A stretch of 64,000 nucleotides of DNA from an uncultured Ignavibacteria bacterium (GCA_937944105.1 CALDZP010000001.1:21739-85738), one strand, 5' to 3'. Counted from the stretch's first letter, positions 29,157 to 37,947 are shown. Notes: a model not told the origin generated them from the sequence alone. Program-made: numbers and translations.

Positions 29157-29205
29157 TTAACAATTTCTTAACAAATTTAATTAAGTGTTGTTAAAGAATT
29201 GTTAA
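29157..29205. promoter_or_regulatory. Four-copy TTGTTAA operator, two 7-4-7 direct repeats facing each other
   Basis: TTAACAA at 29157-29163 and 29168-29174, and TTGTTAA at 29188-29194 and 29199-29205. Each pair is separated by exactly 4 nt (11-bp period, one helical turn), and the pairs are inverted with 13 nt between. A minus-strand TAAATTTG (29179-29172) matches a -7 element, and the plus-side pair falls where a -33 element would be, which is missing. This is the classic layout of an activated PhoB/OmpR-type promoter for the operon starting at 29126. Confidence 0.65.
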
Positions 29206-29352
29206 GAAAATTATGCTTACACAAAAGCACAAATTCTAATTCGGCTCATTAATGAATAATATTATTAGTAAATATTTTGAACACTTATTTAATGCTTGAC
29301 ATTGATTTGTATCTATAATAAAATTGAATAAAATTAATAACAGGATTAGAAA

Positions 29353-30741
29353 ATGAGAATAAAAAAATTTATTGAATTACTTATTATCTCTCTAATAATG
29401 GCATTTTATTTTATCAGTTGTGGTAAATCGCCTACTCAACCAGAAACACCAAAAGGAGAAGATGTAACTTTAAGTGGTCAGGTTATCGATTTTGAAAATG
29501 GTCAACCAATTGAAAATGCTGCTATAAAAATTATTGCCGACTCGGTATATGGGACCGTTACAGGTGCTGATGGAAAGTATTCTAAAACATTCAAGCTTAC
29601 TAAAAACTTAGATGTAAAAGTTATAGCATCAAAAGAAAATTATAAAAGTGATAGTACGATAATTTATGCTATTCCTGGTAGAACCATAGATGTCCCAACT
29701 CTTAAACTTGAAAAACTAAAAACAACTACTATATCGGGTACACCTGCCAGTATTGTATTGGTTAATCAAACTTTTCCATCAATTGGTGTAAAAGAAAGCG
29801 GTGACAATGAAACGACCACCTTAACTTTTGAAGTAAGAGATTCAAGTGGTAATCCAATTGATATTACAAAATCTGTTATTGTAAATTTTGCTTTAGGAGC
29901 GAATCCTGGTGGTGGACTCTTCATTGATCCACCTTCAAAGAAGACAAACAGTGAAGGTCGTGTATCAGTGAATGTTACAAGTGGAACTCGAGCTGGCGTT
30001 GTTCAAATCATAGCTGAAGTTAATCTTGGAACAAAAATAATCAGATCCAAACCTGTAAATATAGCAATTCATGGTGGTCTTCCTGATTATAATCATTTTT
30101 CGCTTGCTCCAGAATATCTAAATTTTCCTGGATTGGTAAAATATGGAGTATTTAATAGAATTTCAGCTTATGTAGGCGATAAATATTCTAATCCTGTTAA
30201 ACCAAACACTATAGTTTATTTTTCATCAACAGGTGGAATAATTGGTGGTTCAGCACAAACAAATGAAATGGGAATTGCTGAAGTACAACTTATGTCTGCT
30301 CTACCTGCGCCTGTTCATCCTCTTCTGGGACCAGGTTTTGCAACTGTAACTGCTTACACTGCAGATGAAAATAATCAGACAATTTCCAGAGACATTATCG
30401 TATTATTTTCAGGTTATCCTTCTAATTTATCAATAACGCCTACTACATTTAATATACCAAATGGTGGTTCACAAACTTTCACATACATTGTTGCTGATGT
30501 TAATGGAAATCCAATCTCCTCAGGAAATACAATTACAGTTAATGTTGAAGGTAACGTTACTGCACAGGGCGATATTAACATAAATATGCCCGATACCCAA
30601 AGTAGAAATTGGACACAATTTAGTTTTACAATAGTTGACGCTGATAAAGATAAAGATGAACTCTCTCCAGTAACAATTACAATTGATGTCGATGGAGTAA
30701 ATGGTAAAAATTCGATAAAAATTACTGGAACATCACGATAA
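29353..30741 (+). CDS. Outer-membrane lipoprotein with regulatory-like and Ig-like domains
   Basis: 462 aa. Lipobox YFISC with the lipid Cys at about residue 23. Residues about 40-120 form a carboxypeptidase-regulatory-like domain (LSGQVIDFENGQPIENAAI). Then come two or three bacterial Ig-like (invasin/Big type) domains, with LTFEVRDSSGNPID, SEGRVSVNVTSGTRAG and VADVNGNPISSGNTI. It ends IKITGTSR without a sorting tail. Likely a surface-exposed structural or adhesive lipoprotein. Divergent from the propeller operon, with the TTGTTAA operator between, so it might share that control. The ligand is unknown. Confidence 0.75.
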   Translation: MRIKKFIELLIISLIMAFYFISCGKSPTQPETPKGEDVTLSGQVIDFENGQPIENAAIKIIADSVYGTVTGADGKYSKTFKLTKNLDVKVIASKENYKSDSTIIYAIPGRTIDVPTLKLEKLKTTTISGTPASIVLVNQTFPSIGVKESGDNETTTLTFEVRDSSGNPIDITKSVIVNFALGANPGGGLFIDPPSKKTNSEGRVSVNVTSGTRAGVVQIIAEVNLGTKIIRSKPVNIAIHGGLPDYNHFSLAPEYLNFPGLVKYGVFNRISAYVGDKYSNPVKPNTIVYFSSTGGIIGGSAQTNEMGIAEVQLMSALPAPVHPLLGPGFATVTAYTADENNQTISRDIIVLFSGYPSNLSITPTTFNIPNGGSQTFTYIVADVNGNPISSGNTITVNVEGNVTAQGDININMPDTQSRNWTQFSFTIVDADKDKDELSPVTITIDVDGVNGKNSIKITGTSR

Positions 30742-30751
30742 AAGGATAAAT

Positions 30752-31119
30752 ATGAATTATACAGTTCAATTAATTCTGTTAGTATTTATTGGTTTGATTA
30801 CTGGCGGATTAAGTGGTTTACTTGGAATTGGTGGAGGTATAATTGTAATTCCTGCTCTGGTTTTTTACTGAATTTTTCACAGAAATTAGCTCAAGGAACT
30901 TCACTTGCAATGTTATTACCACCAATAGGCTTACTTGCAGCTTACAATTACTACAAAGCAGGATATGTTGACATAAAGGCAGCAATAATATTAATAGTTA
31001 CTTTCATAATTGGAAGTTATATCACATCATATTTGGCTGTTAATTTACCTGAAAGTATAATAAAAAAAATTTTTGCAATGTTTCTGATACTCTATGCAAT
31101 AAAAATTCTTATAGAATAA
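30752..31119 (+). pseudogene. TSUP (TauE/SafE) family small permease, frameshifted
   Basis: Reading from ATG 30752 gives a typical TSUP start (LITGGLSGLLGIGGGIIVIP) and stops at TGA 30869-30871. A -1 shift in a run of six T (30861-30866) joins it to an open frame reading FLLNFSQKLAQGTSLAMLLPP and running to TAA at 31117-31119. The joined protein would be about 123 aa with four membrane segments, the length of half-size TSUP proteins. Cause: a one-base deletion, a sequencing error in the homopolymer, or programmed -1 slippage. It follows the lipoprotein by 10 bp and ends 8 bp before the convergent feoB part. Confidence 0.7.
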
Positions 31120-31127
31120 AATTATTT

Positions 31128-32528
31128 TCAAGAAATTAATAGCCCAATTCTAAATACAAGGAAACAGATGATAAAGGCAATTGCAAGGGGTAAAAGATTT
31201 GAAACAATTGTCCATTTAACACTTTTCGTTTCTTTGTATATGGTCAAGGTTGTAGTCGAACAGGGATAATGAAGAAGTGAAAAAAGCATCAATGAGATTG
31301 CCGTTAAAACAGTCCATTCATTTTGGATAAATAATTCTTTAAGTTGACTAATTTCCAATTCCACCATTTTACTCTGGTTTGAATAAATCATTATGATTGT
31401 GGGTATAATTATCTCGTTAGCCGGGATAGCAATAATATATGCAAGTAAAATAGCTCCATCTAGACCAATTGCCTTCCCGATAGGATTTAAAAATTCAACT
31501 CCATAATTCATTAACGATTTTCCACTAACAAAAATATTCCCCATCAACCAGATTAAACCACCAGCCGGTGCTGCCATCAAAATAGCTCTTTTAAGAACTG
31601 GTAAAGTTCTATCAATAAAAGATGTATAAAGTATTTTTAATATTTGCGGTTTACGATAAGGTGGAAGTTCAAGTTTAAATGCCGATGGTTCACCTTTTAA
31701 TAAAGTTTTGCTTAATAATTTCGAAACAAGCAAAGTTATTGCAATCCCAAATAAAGTAACACCTACGACAGTACCTGCAGCTACAAACGATGAAATACTT
31801 GCAGGAAAGGAAGCAGCAACGAAAACAGTGGCAAGCATAATTATTAAAGGCCATCTCCCATTACATGGAACAAAGTTATTTGTTAAAATAGCGATCAATC
31901 TTTCTCTTGGTGAATCAATAATTCTTGTTGAAACTACACCTGCGGCATTACATCCGAATCCCATCCCCATTGTTAACGCTTGTTTACCATGTGCTCCTGC
32001 CCATTTAAATAATTTATCAAGATTAAATGCTACTCTCGGAAGATAGCCAGCATCTTCAAGCATTGTAAAAATAGGAAAGAATATAGCCATAGGTGGAAAC
32101 ATAACTGAAACAACCCAGGCAAGACTTCTATAAACGCCATCAACTAAAAAACCTGTAACCCACCATGGGGCAGATAAATAATTAAAAAGCAACTTTAATT
32201 GTTCTTCTAACCAAAAGAATCCAAATGCGAGTAACTTCGAAGGATAATTTGCTCCTTTAATAGTAATAAAGAAAATTCCAGCCAAGAGCAAAAGCATTAA
32301 AGGAAAACCAAAATATTTTGATGTAAGTAATTGATCTAATTTTAATTCCAGCTGATATATTCCATTGCTCTTCTTCCTAACTGCACGCTGAACTATTTTA
32401 CTAGCATTAATATAGATTTCTTCAACAAGGATATCATCTAATTTATTTCTTATCTCTTGATCACAAGATTCGACAATTTCAAGAATTTGATTAATCTCTT
32501 CTCTAATTTCTAAATTCTTCATTTCCAT
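31128..32528 (-). CDS. feoB: FeoB membrane permease part (split FeoB)
   Basis: 466 aa ferrous iron permease domain. Gate and core motifs: MLEDAGYLPRVAF, then GMGFGCNAAGVVSTRII and NNFVPCNGRWP, which hold the conserved pore cysteines, and the C-terminal HYPCSTTTLTIYKET. About eight to ten membrane segments. The first 70 residues are a soluble helical lead. The start ATG 32528 overlaps the GTPase gene by 26 bp in another frame and has its own AAAGGA, so this is a genuine separate gene rather than a frameshift. Works with the GTPase encoded upstream and with FeoA. Confidence 0.88.
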   Translation of the reverse strand: MEMKNLEIREEINQILEIVESCDQEIRNKLDDILVEEIYINASKIVQRAVRKKSNGIYQLELKLDQLLTSKYFGFPLMLLLLAGIFFITIKGANYPSKLLAFGFFWLEEQLKLLFNYLSAPWWVTGFLVDGVYRSLAWVVSVMFPPMAIFFPIFTMLEDAGYLPRVAFNLDKLFKWAGAHGKQALTMGMGFGCNAAGVVSTRIIDSPRERLIAILTNNFVPCNGRWPLIIMLATVFVAASFPASISSFVAAGTVVGVTLFGIAITLLVSKLLSKTLLKGEPSAFKLELPPYRKPQILKILYTSFIDRTLPVLKRAILMAAPAGGLIWLMGNIFVSGKSLMNYGVEFLNPIGKAIGLDGAILLAYIIAIPANEIIIPTIIMIYSNQSKMVELEISQLKELFIQNEWTVLTAISLMLFSLLHYPCSTTTLTIYKETKSVKWTIVSNLLPLAIAFIICFLVFRIGLLIS

Positions 32529-33291
32529 TAAACAATCCTTTATTAATCAATTCAAGTAGATTTCCATTCTCTATGGCTTTTCTAATTTTTTCATCACCTT
32601 GAAGTAATCTTAATGCAATCCATTCTGTAGAATATAGACCTGGAAAAGCTTTATCAATTAATGGTATTAATTGATTTAATTTATCTTTTATCTCTTTTTT
32701 GTGTTCAATTTTTCTTGGATTTGGCTTTAATATTCTATTGGATACAAGAAATATTTTTTCCTTAAGTGATTCAATTCCTTCCCCTGAACGAGCATTAGTT
32801 AAAACTACCGGTATACCTAATTCTTTCTCTATTACATCTTTATCAATTTCAATTCCCTTTCTCTTAGCTTCATCAATAAGATTTATGCATAAGATACAAC
32901 GGTTGGTAATTTGCATAATTTGAAAAGCGAGATTTAGATTTCTTTCCAGTACTGATGCATCACAAACAATAACTGTTGTATCTGGGTTACCAAATAAAAC
33001 AAAATCTCGTGCTATTTCTTCATCTTCTGATGTAGAAAGTAACGAGTATGTTCCGGGTAAATCAATTAATGTATAGACTTCATCATTAATTTCAAATTCT
33101 CCTTCAGCTCTTGTTACTGTTTTTCCTGGCCAATTCCCGGTATGTTGTTTTAATCCCGTCAATCGATTAAAAATTGTACTTTTACCAGTATTAGGATTTC
33201 CCGCAAGTGCAACAATTTTATTTTTTCTCGAAGGGATAATTTCAACCTGCACAAAATTTTCGGTTTTTGATTTCAGTTTTTTCCAGAACAT
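32503..33291 (-). CDS. feoB: FeoB GTPase part (split FeoB)
   Basis: 262 aa from ATG 33291 (an in-frame TTG at 33303 is the alternative). G1 GNPNTGKST near residue 31, the FeoB-type HTGNWPGKTV switch, G3 DLPG and G4 NLID are all present. A helical GDI-like region follows to NEEFRN. In most bacteria this is fused to the permease; here the polypeptide ends before any membrane segment. It drives or gates Fe(II) uptake through the permease encoded just downstream. The stop overlaps the permease start by 26 bp. Confidence 0.9.
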   Translation of the reverse strand: MFWKKLKSKTENFVQVEIIPSRKNKIVALAGNPNTGKSTIFNRLTGLKQHTGNWPGKTVTRAEGEFEINDEVYTLIDLPGTYSLLSTSEDEEIARDFVLFGNPDTTVIVCDASVLERNLNLAFQIMQITNRCILCINLIDEAKRKGIEIDKDVIEKELGIPVVLTNARSGEGIESLKEKIFLVSNRILKPNPRKIEHKKEIKDKLNQLIPLIDKAFPGLYSTEWIALRLLQGDEKIRKAIENGNLLELINKGLFNGNEEFRN

Positions 33292-33299
33292 ATATTTAA

Positions 33300-33533
33300 T
33301 CAATTTATTAATTCAACATCTATGTTTTCGCTTTCATTTCTTCTTAAAGCGATTAATGTATCTTTTATGAAATAAGCTACTGGATCACCAAGAGGACTTT
33401 CAAAAGCTACCTGAATAATGGTACCAGGAATAAAACCAAGATCATACAATCTTCTTCTGGTCAAACCATTAAGATTTACATTAACTATTACAGCTTTTTC
33501 ACCTTTTTTAAGTTCTGAAAGTTTTTTTGTCAT
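33300..33533 (-). CDS. feoA: FeoA, SH3-like ferrous iron transport protein
   Basis: 77 aa. Typical FeoA core: LSELKKGEKAVIVNVN, then RRRLYDLGFIPGTIIQV and GDPVAYFIKDTLIALRR. Cytoplasmic small barrel that assists FeoB. The start overlaps the regulator stop by ATGA, so it is translated with the regulator. The same fold is present in the C-terminal part of the regulator. Confidence 0.94.
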   Translation of the reverse strand: MTKKLSELKKGEKAVIVNVNLNGLTRRRLYDLGFIPGTIIQVAFESPLGDPVAYFIKDTLIALRRNESENIDVELIN

Positions 33534-34189
33534 CTCATATCTTCGACAAAAATATTTTTTGATATTTTTTCACTTAAAACCAGTTCTTTGTTATCGACTA
33601 AAACAACTATTGAATTATCAAATTCCCTTTTCTCAGTCACTTTCAATTTTTTATTGATAACTAATCCTGATTTATACAAGAACATTAATAACTCTTCACT
33701 GTGATCATTTACCTTTTGAATAGCACTCACTTTTCCTATTCCAAGCCTATCGAGTGAAATACATTTTTTCTGTTTTGGGATTCTACCATCTTTTCTGGGA
33801 ATAGGATGACCATGTGGATCAAATTCAGGATAATTCAGAATTACCTCTAATCTATCTATTAATTCATCAGAAGAACTATGTTCAAGATTTTCTGCTTCTT
33901 GATCTATTTTGTACCAAGGCAATCCAATTACTTTAAATAGAAATGTTTCCCATATCCTGTGTCGTCTAACCAGTTTTATTGCCTCCATTTTTCCCTTTTC
34001 AAGCAATTGAATTCCTTTGTAAGGAGTATAACTTACATATTTTTCTTTCGTCAATTTTTTCAACATATCTGTTACAGCCGCATTTGATATATTAAGATGT
34101 TCAGCAACCAGAGTAGGATTAACCATTCTTGATTCTTCTAGTCCTTTGTAGATCACTCTTAAATAATCTTCTTTTGAAATATTTGACAT
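33530..34189 (-). CDS. DtxR/MntR-family metal-dependent regulator
   Basis: 219 aa. N-terminal winged helix (EDYLRVIYKG, then VAEHLNISNAAVTDMLKKL), dimerisation and metal-binding helices with the characteristic HRIWETFLFKV and LEHSSSDELIDRLE, DPHGHPIP, and a C-terminal FeoA/SH3-like domain from about 145. AAGGA precedes the ATG. It heads the operon regulator-feoA-feoB(G)-feoB(permease) and has a perfect palindrome 24 bp before its start. Expected to sense Fe(II), possibly Mn(II), and repress its own operon when metal is plentiful. Confidence 0.92.
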   Translation of the reverse strand: MSNISKEDYLRVIYKGLEESRMVNPTLVAEHLNISNAAVTDMLKKLTKEKYVSYTPYKGIQLLEKGKMEAIKLVRRHRIWETFLFKVIGLPWYKIDQEAENLEHSSSDELIDRLEVILNYPEFDPHGHPIPRKDGRIPKQKKCISLDRLGIGKVSAIQKVNDHSEELLMFLYKSGLVINKKLKVTEKREFDNSIVVLVDNKELVLSEKISKNIFVEDMR

Positions 34190-34212
34190 ATTAAATATCC
34201 TTTCAAGATTAA

Positions 34213-34228
34213 TTTAAGTTAACTTAAA
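34213..34228. promoter_or_regulatory. Perfect palindrome, likely DtxR-family operator
   Basis: TTTAAGTTAACTTAAA is a perfect 16-bp palindrome located 24 bp upstream of the regulator start. It resembles the TTAGGTTA half-sites of DtxR/IdeR boxes with A/T changes. A minus-strand TATGTTTG (34273-34266) could be the -7 element, which would place the palindrome downstream of the start, a blocking position. Confidence 0.55.
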
Positions 34229-34438
34229 CATTTTTTCAAGGTATATTTAATATCCAGAACATCCTCAAACATATTGACTACATATTAATTTTTAGTAAAA
34301 CCAATTATCAAACAATTTTCCATTCTTTTCTGATTAATAGTTTGTTTACCATTATCCTTTATTATTCAGTTCCTAAAAAATTATTAATTTGCCTACAAAT
34401 ACGAATACAAACTTTAATTGAAATTATTGGAGACTAAA

Positions 34439-35629
34439 ATGGGAAATATTATTAAAGAAAAAATAAATCAGGCTATCCAAATTTTGAACGAGTTGAAAAT
34501 AGATATGTGGTTGACTTATGTAAGAGAAACCGAAACAATTCGAGACCCTTCTTTGGATTTAATACTGGGTACAAACTGTACATGGCAATCTGCTTTTATA
34601 ATCACTTCGTCTGGAGAAACAGTTGCAATTGTTGGAAGTTTAGATGTAGCCAATATTAAATCTAAAAATCTTTTCAATCAGGTAATAGGATATGTTCAAA
34701 GTATTAAGGAAGATTTGATAAAAATATTAGAAAAATATAATCCTAATAAAATCGCAATTAACTACTCAAAAAATAGTAATCTTGCTGATGGGTTGACTTA
34801 TGGAATGTATCTTGATTTAATTGATAAATTAAAAGATACTCCTTTCGTTGAAAAATTTACTTCATCCGAAGAAATAATCTCGTTACTACGAGGACGAAAA
34901 TCACCTGCCGAAATTCAATTAATGAAAGAAGCAATTAAAATTACTTTAGAAATTTTTGACCTTGTGGATAAATTCATTCGTCCTGGTATATCAGAAAAAC
35001 AAATTGCTGAATTTATTCTTAACGAAGTTGAGAAAAGAGGGCTTGAAACAGCGTGGGATAGAGAATATTGCCCATCTGTTTTTACTGGTCCAGATACAGC
35101 AGGTGCTCATGCTGGACCTACAGACAGAGTGGTTCAACCAGGACATGTGTTGAATATCGATTTTGGCGTAAAGTACAAAGGTTATTGCTCGGACCTTCAA
35201 CGAACATGGTATGTACTTAAACCAGATGAAACTGATGCACCTGAGGTTGTTAAAAAAGGATTTAAAGTAATTGTTGATTCAATTCAAATGGCAGCAAATT
35301 TCATTAAACCTGGTTCAATTGCTTATGAAGTTGATGCAGTTGCAAGAAATTTTATTGTGAAAAACGGTTATGATGAATATCCCCATGCGCTTGGTCATCA
35401 AGTTGGTAAAAAAGCTCACGATGGTGGTGTAATTCTTGCTCCCAGATGGGAAAGATATGGAGAAATCCCATTTAAGAAAGTTGGTATTGACGAGGTATAC
35501 ACACTTGAACCTAGATTAACAATCCCGGGTTATGGAGTTGCAACAGTAGAAGAAGAGATTGTTATAAAGGAAGGAGGCGCTGAATTTCTATCATTACCAC
35601 AGAAAGAACTCTATTTGATCAAATCATAA
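34439..35629 (+). CDS. Xaa-Pro aminopeptidase-like M24 metallopeptidase
   Basis: 396 aa from ATG 34439, with TGGAG upstream. A TTG at 34418 would add seven residues without a ribosome site. N-terminal creatinase-like domain (about 1-150) and a pita-bread M24 domain. Metal ligands are visible: Asp in NIDFGVKYKG, Asp in YCSDLQRTW, His in HALGHQVG, Glu in LEPRLT and Glu in VEEEIVI. Removes N-terminal residues next to proline; substrate preference is inferred from the family. Monocistronic; its last codons overlap the convergent receiver gene by 6 bp, with no terminator between. Confidence 0.9.
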   Translation: MGNIIKEKINQAIQILNELKIDMWLTYVRETETIRDPSLDLILGTNCTWQSAFIITSSGETVAIVGSLDVANIKSKNLFNQVIGYVQSIKEDLIKILEKYNPNKIAINYSKNSNLADGLTYGMYLDLIDKLKDTPFVEKFTSSEEIISLLRGRKSPAEIQLMKEAIKITLEIFDLVDKFIRPGISEKQIAEFILNEVEKRGLETAWDREYCPSVFTGPDTAGAHAGPTDRVVQPGHVLNIDFGVKYKGYCSDLQRTWYVLKPDETDAPEVVKKGFKVIVDSIQMAANFIKPGSIAYEVDAVARNFIVKNGYDEYPHALGHQVGKKAHDGGVILAPRWERYGEIPFKKVGIDEVYTLEPRLTIPGYGVATVEEEIVIKEGGAEFLSLPQKELYLIKS

Positions 35630-36283
35630 CTTAAGCATTTTCAAATTACCAAGATAGGTAACAAGTTTTGGATCTTTTAACATCATTAATTTTTGAGTGA
35701 TTTCTTGCATTCGCTGAACAGACTGTTGAATTAATATAATATCATCATCAACATCTTTATAATTTTTATTTTGAATATTTTTTTTCAATGATGTTAGAGC
35801 CATATTAATTGCACTTAGCGGATTATTCATTTGGTGTCCTAATGTCGCTGCCATTTCAAGAAGAGCTTTTTCGTGTTCAAGCTGCCTGATTTCTTGTTGT
35901 AAATCGTAAATTCTTAATCCACTTCGAATTCGAGCGAGTAATTCATCATTTTCAACTGGTTTTGTAATGTAATCGTCTGCGCCAGTATCAAGCCCAATTA
36001 CTTTTTCCTGAGTTGTGGTTTTCGCTGTGATCATTATAAAATAAATATGTTTCAGGTCAGGGTTCGATTTTATTCTGGAACACAATTCAACTCCATCCAT
36101 TTCAGGCATATTCCAATCAGCAAGAATAATTTCAGGTTTAAAGTTTGTCATCGTATTGAGTGCATCAATACCATTTTCAGCAGTTCTAACATCGAAATTA
36201 TTTAAAGTTAAAAGTCTTTCAAGAAGATACCTGGTATGTTCTTCATCTTCAACGATCAAAATGTTTCTTTTCACCTCAGCCAT
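35624..36283 (-). CDS. Receiver domain fused to a kinase dimerisation helix, no ATPase domain
   Basis: 219 aa. Residues 8-125 are a complete receiver (phospho-Asp56 in LADWNMP, Lys in YITKP). A coiled linker follows, then an H-box LGHQMNNPLSAI with His150 and the second dimerisation helix. The protein stops there (to LGNLKMLKL); no N, G1, F or G2 boxes exist. It could act as a phosphotransfer module between receivers, like Spo0B-type dimers, or be a kinase that lost its catalytic domain. Last gene of the sigma-HDOD-kinase-receiver operon, overlapping the previous gene by 8 bp. Confidence 0.85.
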   Translation of the reverse strand: MAEVKRNILIVEDEEHTRYLLERLLTLNNFDVRTAENGIDALNTMTNFKPEIILADWNMPEMDGVELCSRIKSNPDLKHIYFIMITAKTTTQEKVIGLDTGADDYITKPVENDELLARIRSGLRIYDLQQEIRQLEHEKALLEMAATLGHQMNNPLSAINMALTSLKKNIQNKNYKDVDDDIILIQQSVQRMQEITQKLMMLKDPKLVTYLGNLKMLKL

Positions 36284-36671
36284 CTATATATCCTCTAATT
36301 AAATTTATAAAATCATGATAATTGGTTATTGGTTTTTTGATACAATTTTCTGCTCTACTCTCTTTTAATATACGGCTTATATCATCGTCGCCTGCATAAG
36401 CCGTGACAATTATAATAGGAATTCTTTTTAATTTATCATCTTCTTTAATCAATTTCGAAAGAAAAATACCATCAACTTTCTTTTTATTATAGTAAGTATT
36501 ATCAAGGCTTACATCCATTATAATTAGATCAATTTGTTCTGTATTTAATAATTTCAAGATTTCCTCAGCGTTATCAGTAACAATCGTTTCAAAATTTCCA
36601 AGTCTTTTCAGAATTAATTCAAATAATTCAATATTGAATGGATCATCTTCAACTATCAAAATTCTGGACAT
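36276..36671 (-). CDS. Single-domain response regulator
   Basis: 131 aa, one receiver domain and nothing else. Acidic pair in LIVEDDP, phospho-Asp53 in IIMDVSLD, Thr/Ala in IIVTAYAG and Lys in CIKKPI. The loop after Asp53 (NTYYNKKKVDG) is longer than usual. Overlaps the kinase-like gene upstream by 23 bp and the receiver-dimerisation gene downstream by 8 bp. Probably a shuttle in a phosphorelay. Confidence 0.9.
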   Translation of the reverse strand: MSRILIVEDDPFNIELFELILKRLGNFETIVTDNAEEILKLLNTEQIDLIIMDVSLDNTYYNKKKVDGIFLSKLIKEDDKLKRIPIIIVTAYAGDDDISRILKESRAENCIKKPITNYHDFINLIRGYIDG

Positions 36672-37947
36672 ATAAATTTTTTCTTGATTTAAATTGACTT
36701 GAGCGTTTAGGAATCGAAATCAAAATTTCAACATTTTCAGTACTACATTTTGTTAGGATATTGATATAATTTGATTTAAATAAATTTTTAATTTGAACAA
36801 ATTTAAAATTCGAGCTATCCTCAAACAAGTTACATAAAAAATTGTTAACAGGTACATTAAAATTAAAAATTAGAGTAACTCTAAATGCGTCTTCAATGTT
36901 CGATATTTTAATTTTATCTATACCATGATCAATAAGTTCAAATAATAACAACAAAAATCCTTGCAAAAGTTTTTCGTAATTACCAAAGATTTTAGAATGA
37001 GTAATGTTATTAAATTCAATTTTTAATTTATTGCCTGAGTCTGTTAAGTTTAACAAATCTGTAATCTCATATAATAATTTATCAACTTCAAGATAAACCG
37101 GAGATTTTTCGGAAGTAATATTTTTTGATACTTCTGAAATTGTTTTGATTGATTTTGAAAAATTTGGAATTTCATTATTCAATATTGAAAATATCTTATT
37201 GAATTTTTCATCATTAAAAGAAAAAAATTTCTGTAATAAATTAAAAGAACTTATTATTATTTGTGTCTTATTTTTTAGGCTATGAAAAGATTTTAAACTA
37301 ATTTTACCAGCTAATGCCAAACCAATATTTTGTTCCAACTCTTTTTCTCTATCTTTTAAATCTTCGATTAACCGATTATTATCATCATAAACTATTTTAG
37401 ATATAATATTATAACCTGCAAGATTAAAAATCGTCTCAAATATTGAGAAATTCTTGTTAAATACTTCATTCCTATCTTTGTCCATTTTTAAACAAAATAT
37501 AACAAATGAAGATACAGAGAATATCACTGGAACAATTAGCAAATTTTTGATACTCGCATTCGAATTACAATCAGGTTCTGCAATAAACAAACTTTTCTTC
37601 TCCTGAACTACAAGTCTTATGATTCCAAAATCATTTAAGTAATTACTCAAGTTATTATCACTATCATTAGAGCATTTGAAAAGAATTTTTTCTCTTTCAT
37701 AAAATAAAACTAAAAAGGTCTCAAAGTTTAAGTAATTTTTAATTTGAACAAATGTTTGTTTTGTAAATTCATCTATTGATAAATCATTTTTAATTAAATG
37801 ATTAATTTCATTAAGCAAATGGGTAAAATCTAAGTCAAAATTTGAAGTAGTACTTGATTTCAATGAATTGCCTAAATCGACATTATCAGGATAAATTCCT
37901 TTCATATCATCAAGATTGTCTCTAATTATTAAGTTTGAACTTTTCAT
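36649..37947 (-). CDS. GAF-domain histidine kinase-like protein, catalytic motifs degenerate
   Basis: 432 aa, soluble. Residues about 50-195 look like a GAF sensor domain. Residues about 205-285 form a dimerisation-like helix pair in which the H-box is SFHSLKNKTQII, so a histidine is present but surrounded unusually. The ATPase-like part has only a weak N-box (LLLFELIDHGI) and no glycine boxes. I read it as a pseudokinase or a very divergent kinase. It overlaps the HDOD gene by ATGA and the receiver gene by 23 bp. Confidence 0.65.
   Translation of the reverse strand: MKSSNLIIRDNLDDMKGIYPDNVDLGNSLKSSTTSNFDLDFTHLLNEINHLIKNDLSIDEFTKQTFVQIKNYLNFETFLVLFYEREKILFKCSNDSDNNLSNYLNDFGIIRLVVQEKKSLFIAEPDCNSNASIKNLLIVPVIFSVSSFVIFCLKMDKDRNEVFNKNFSIFETIFNLAGYNIISKIVYDDNNRLIEDLKDREKELEQNIGLALAGKISLKSFHSLKNKTQIIISSFNLLQKFFSFNDEKFNKIFSILNNEIPNFSKSIKTISEVSKNITSEKSPVYLEVDKLLYEITDLLNLTDSGNKLKIEFNNITHSKIFGNYEKLLQGFLLLLFELIDHGIDKIKISNIEDAFRVTLIFNFNVPVNNFLCNLFEDSSNFKFVQIKNLFKSNYINILTKCSTENVEILISIPKRSSQFKSRKNLYVQNFDS

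Noticed and set aside
29296..29319. TTGACA followed by TATAAT upstream of the lipoprotein gene
   Set aside because: The two hexamers match the classical sigma-70 consensus, but the spacer is only 12 nt, too short to work. Chance in AT-rich DNA is likelier.
31128..33291. The split feoB as a simple frameshift
   Set aside because: The permease frame has its own ATG and AAAGGA at good distance, and the two frames overlap by 26 bp, so an independent start is more likely. It remains worth a read-level check.
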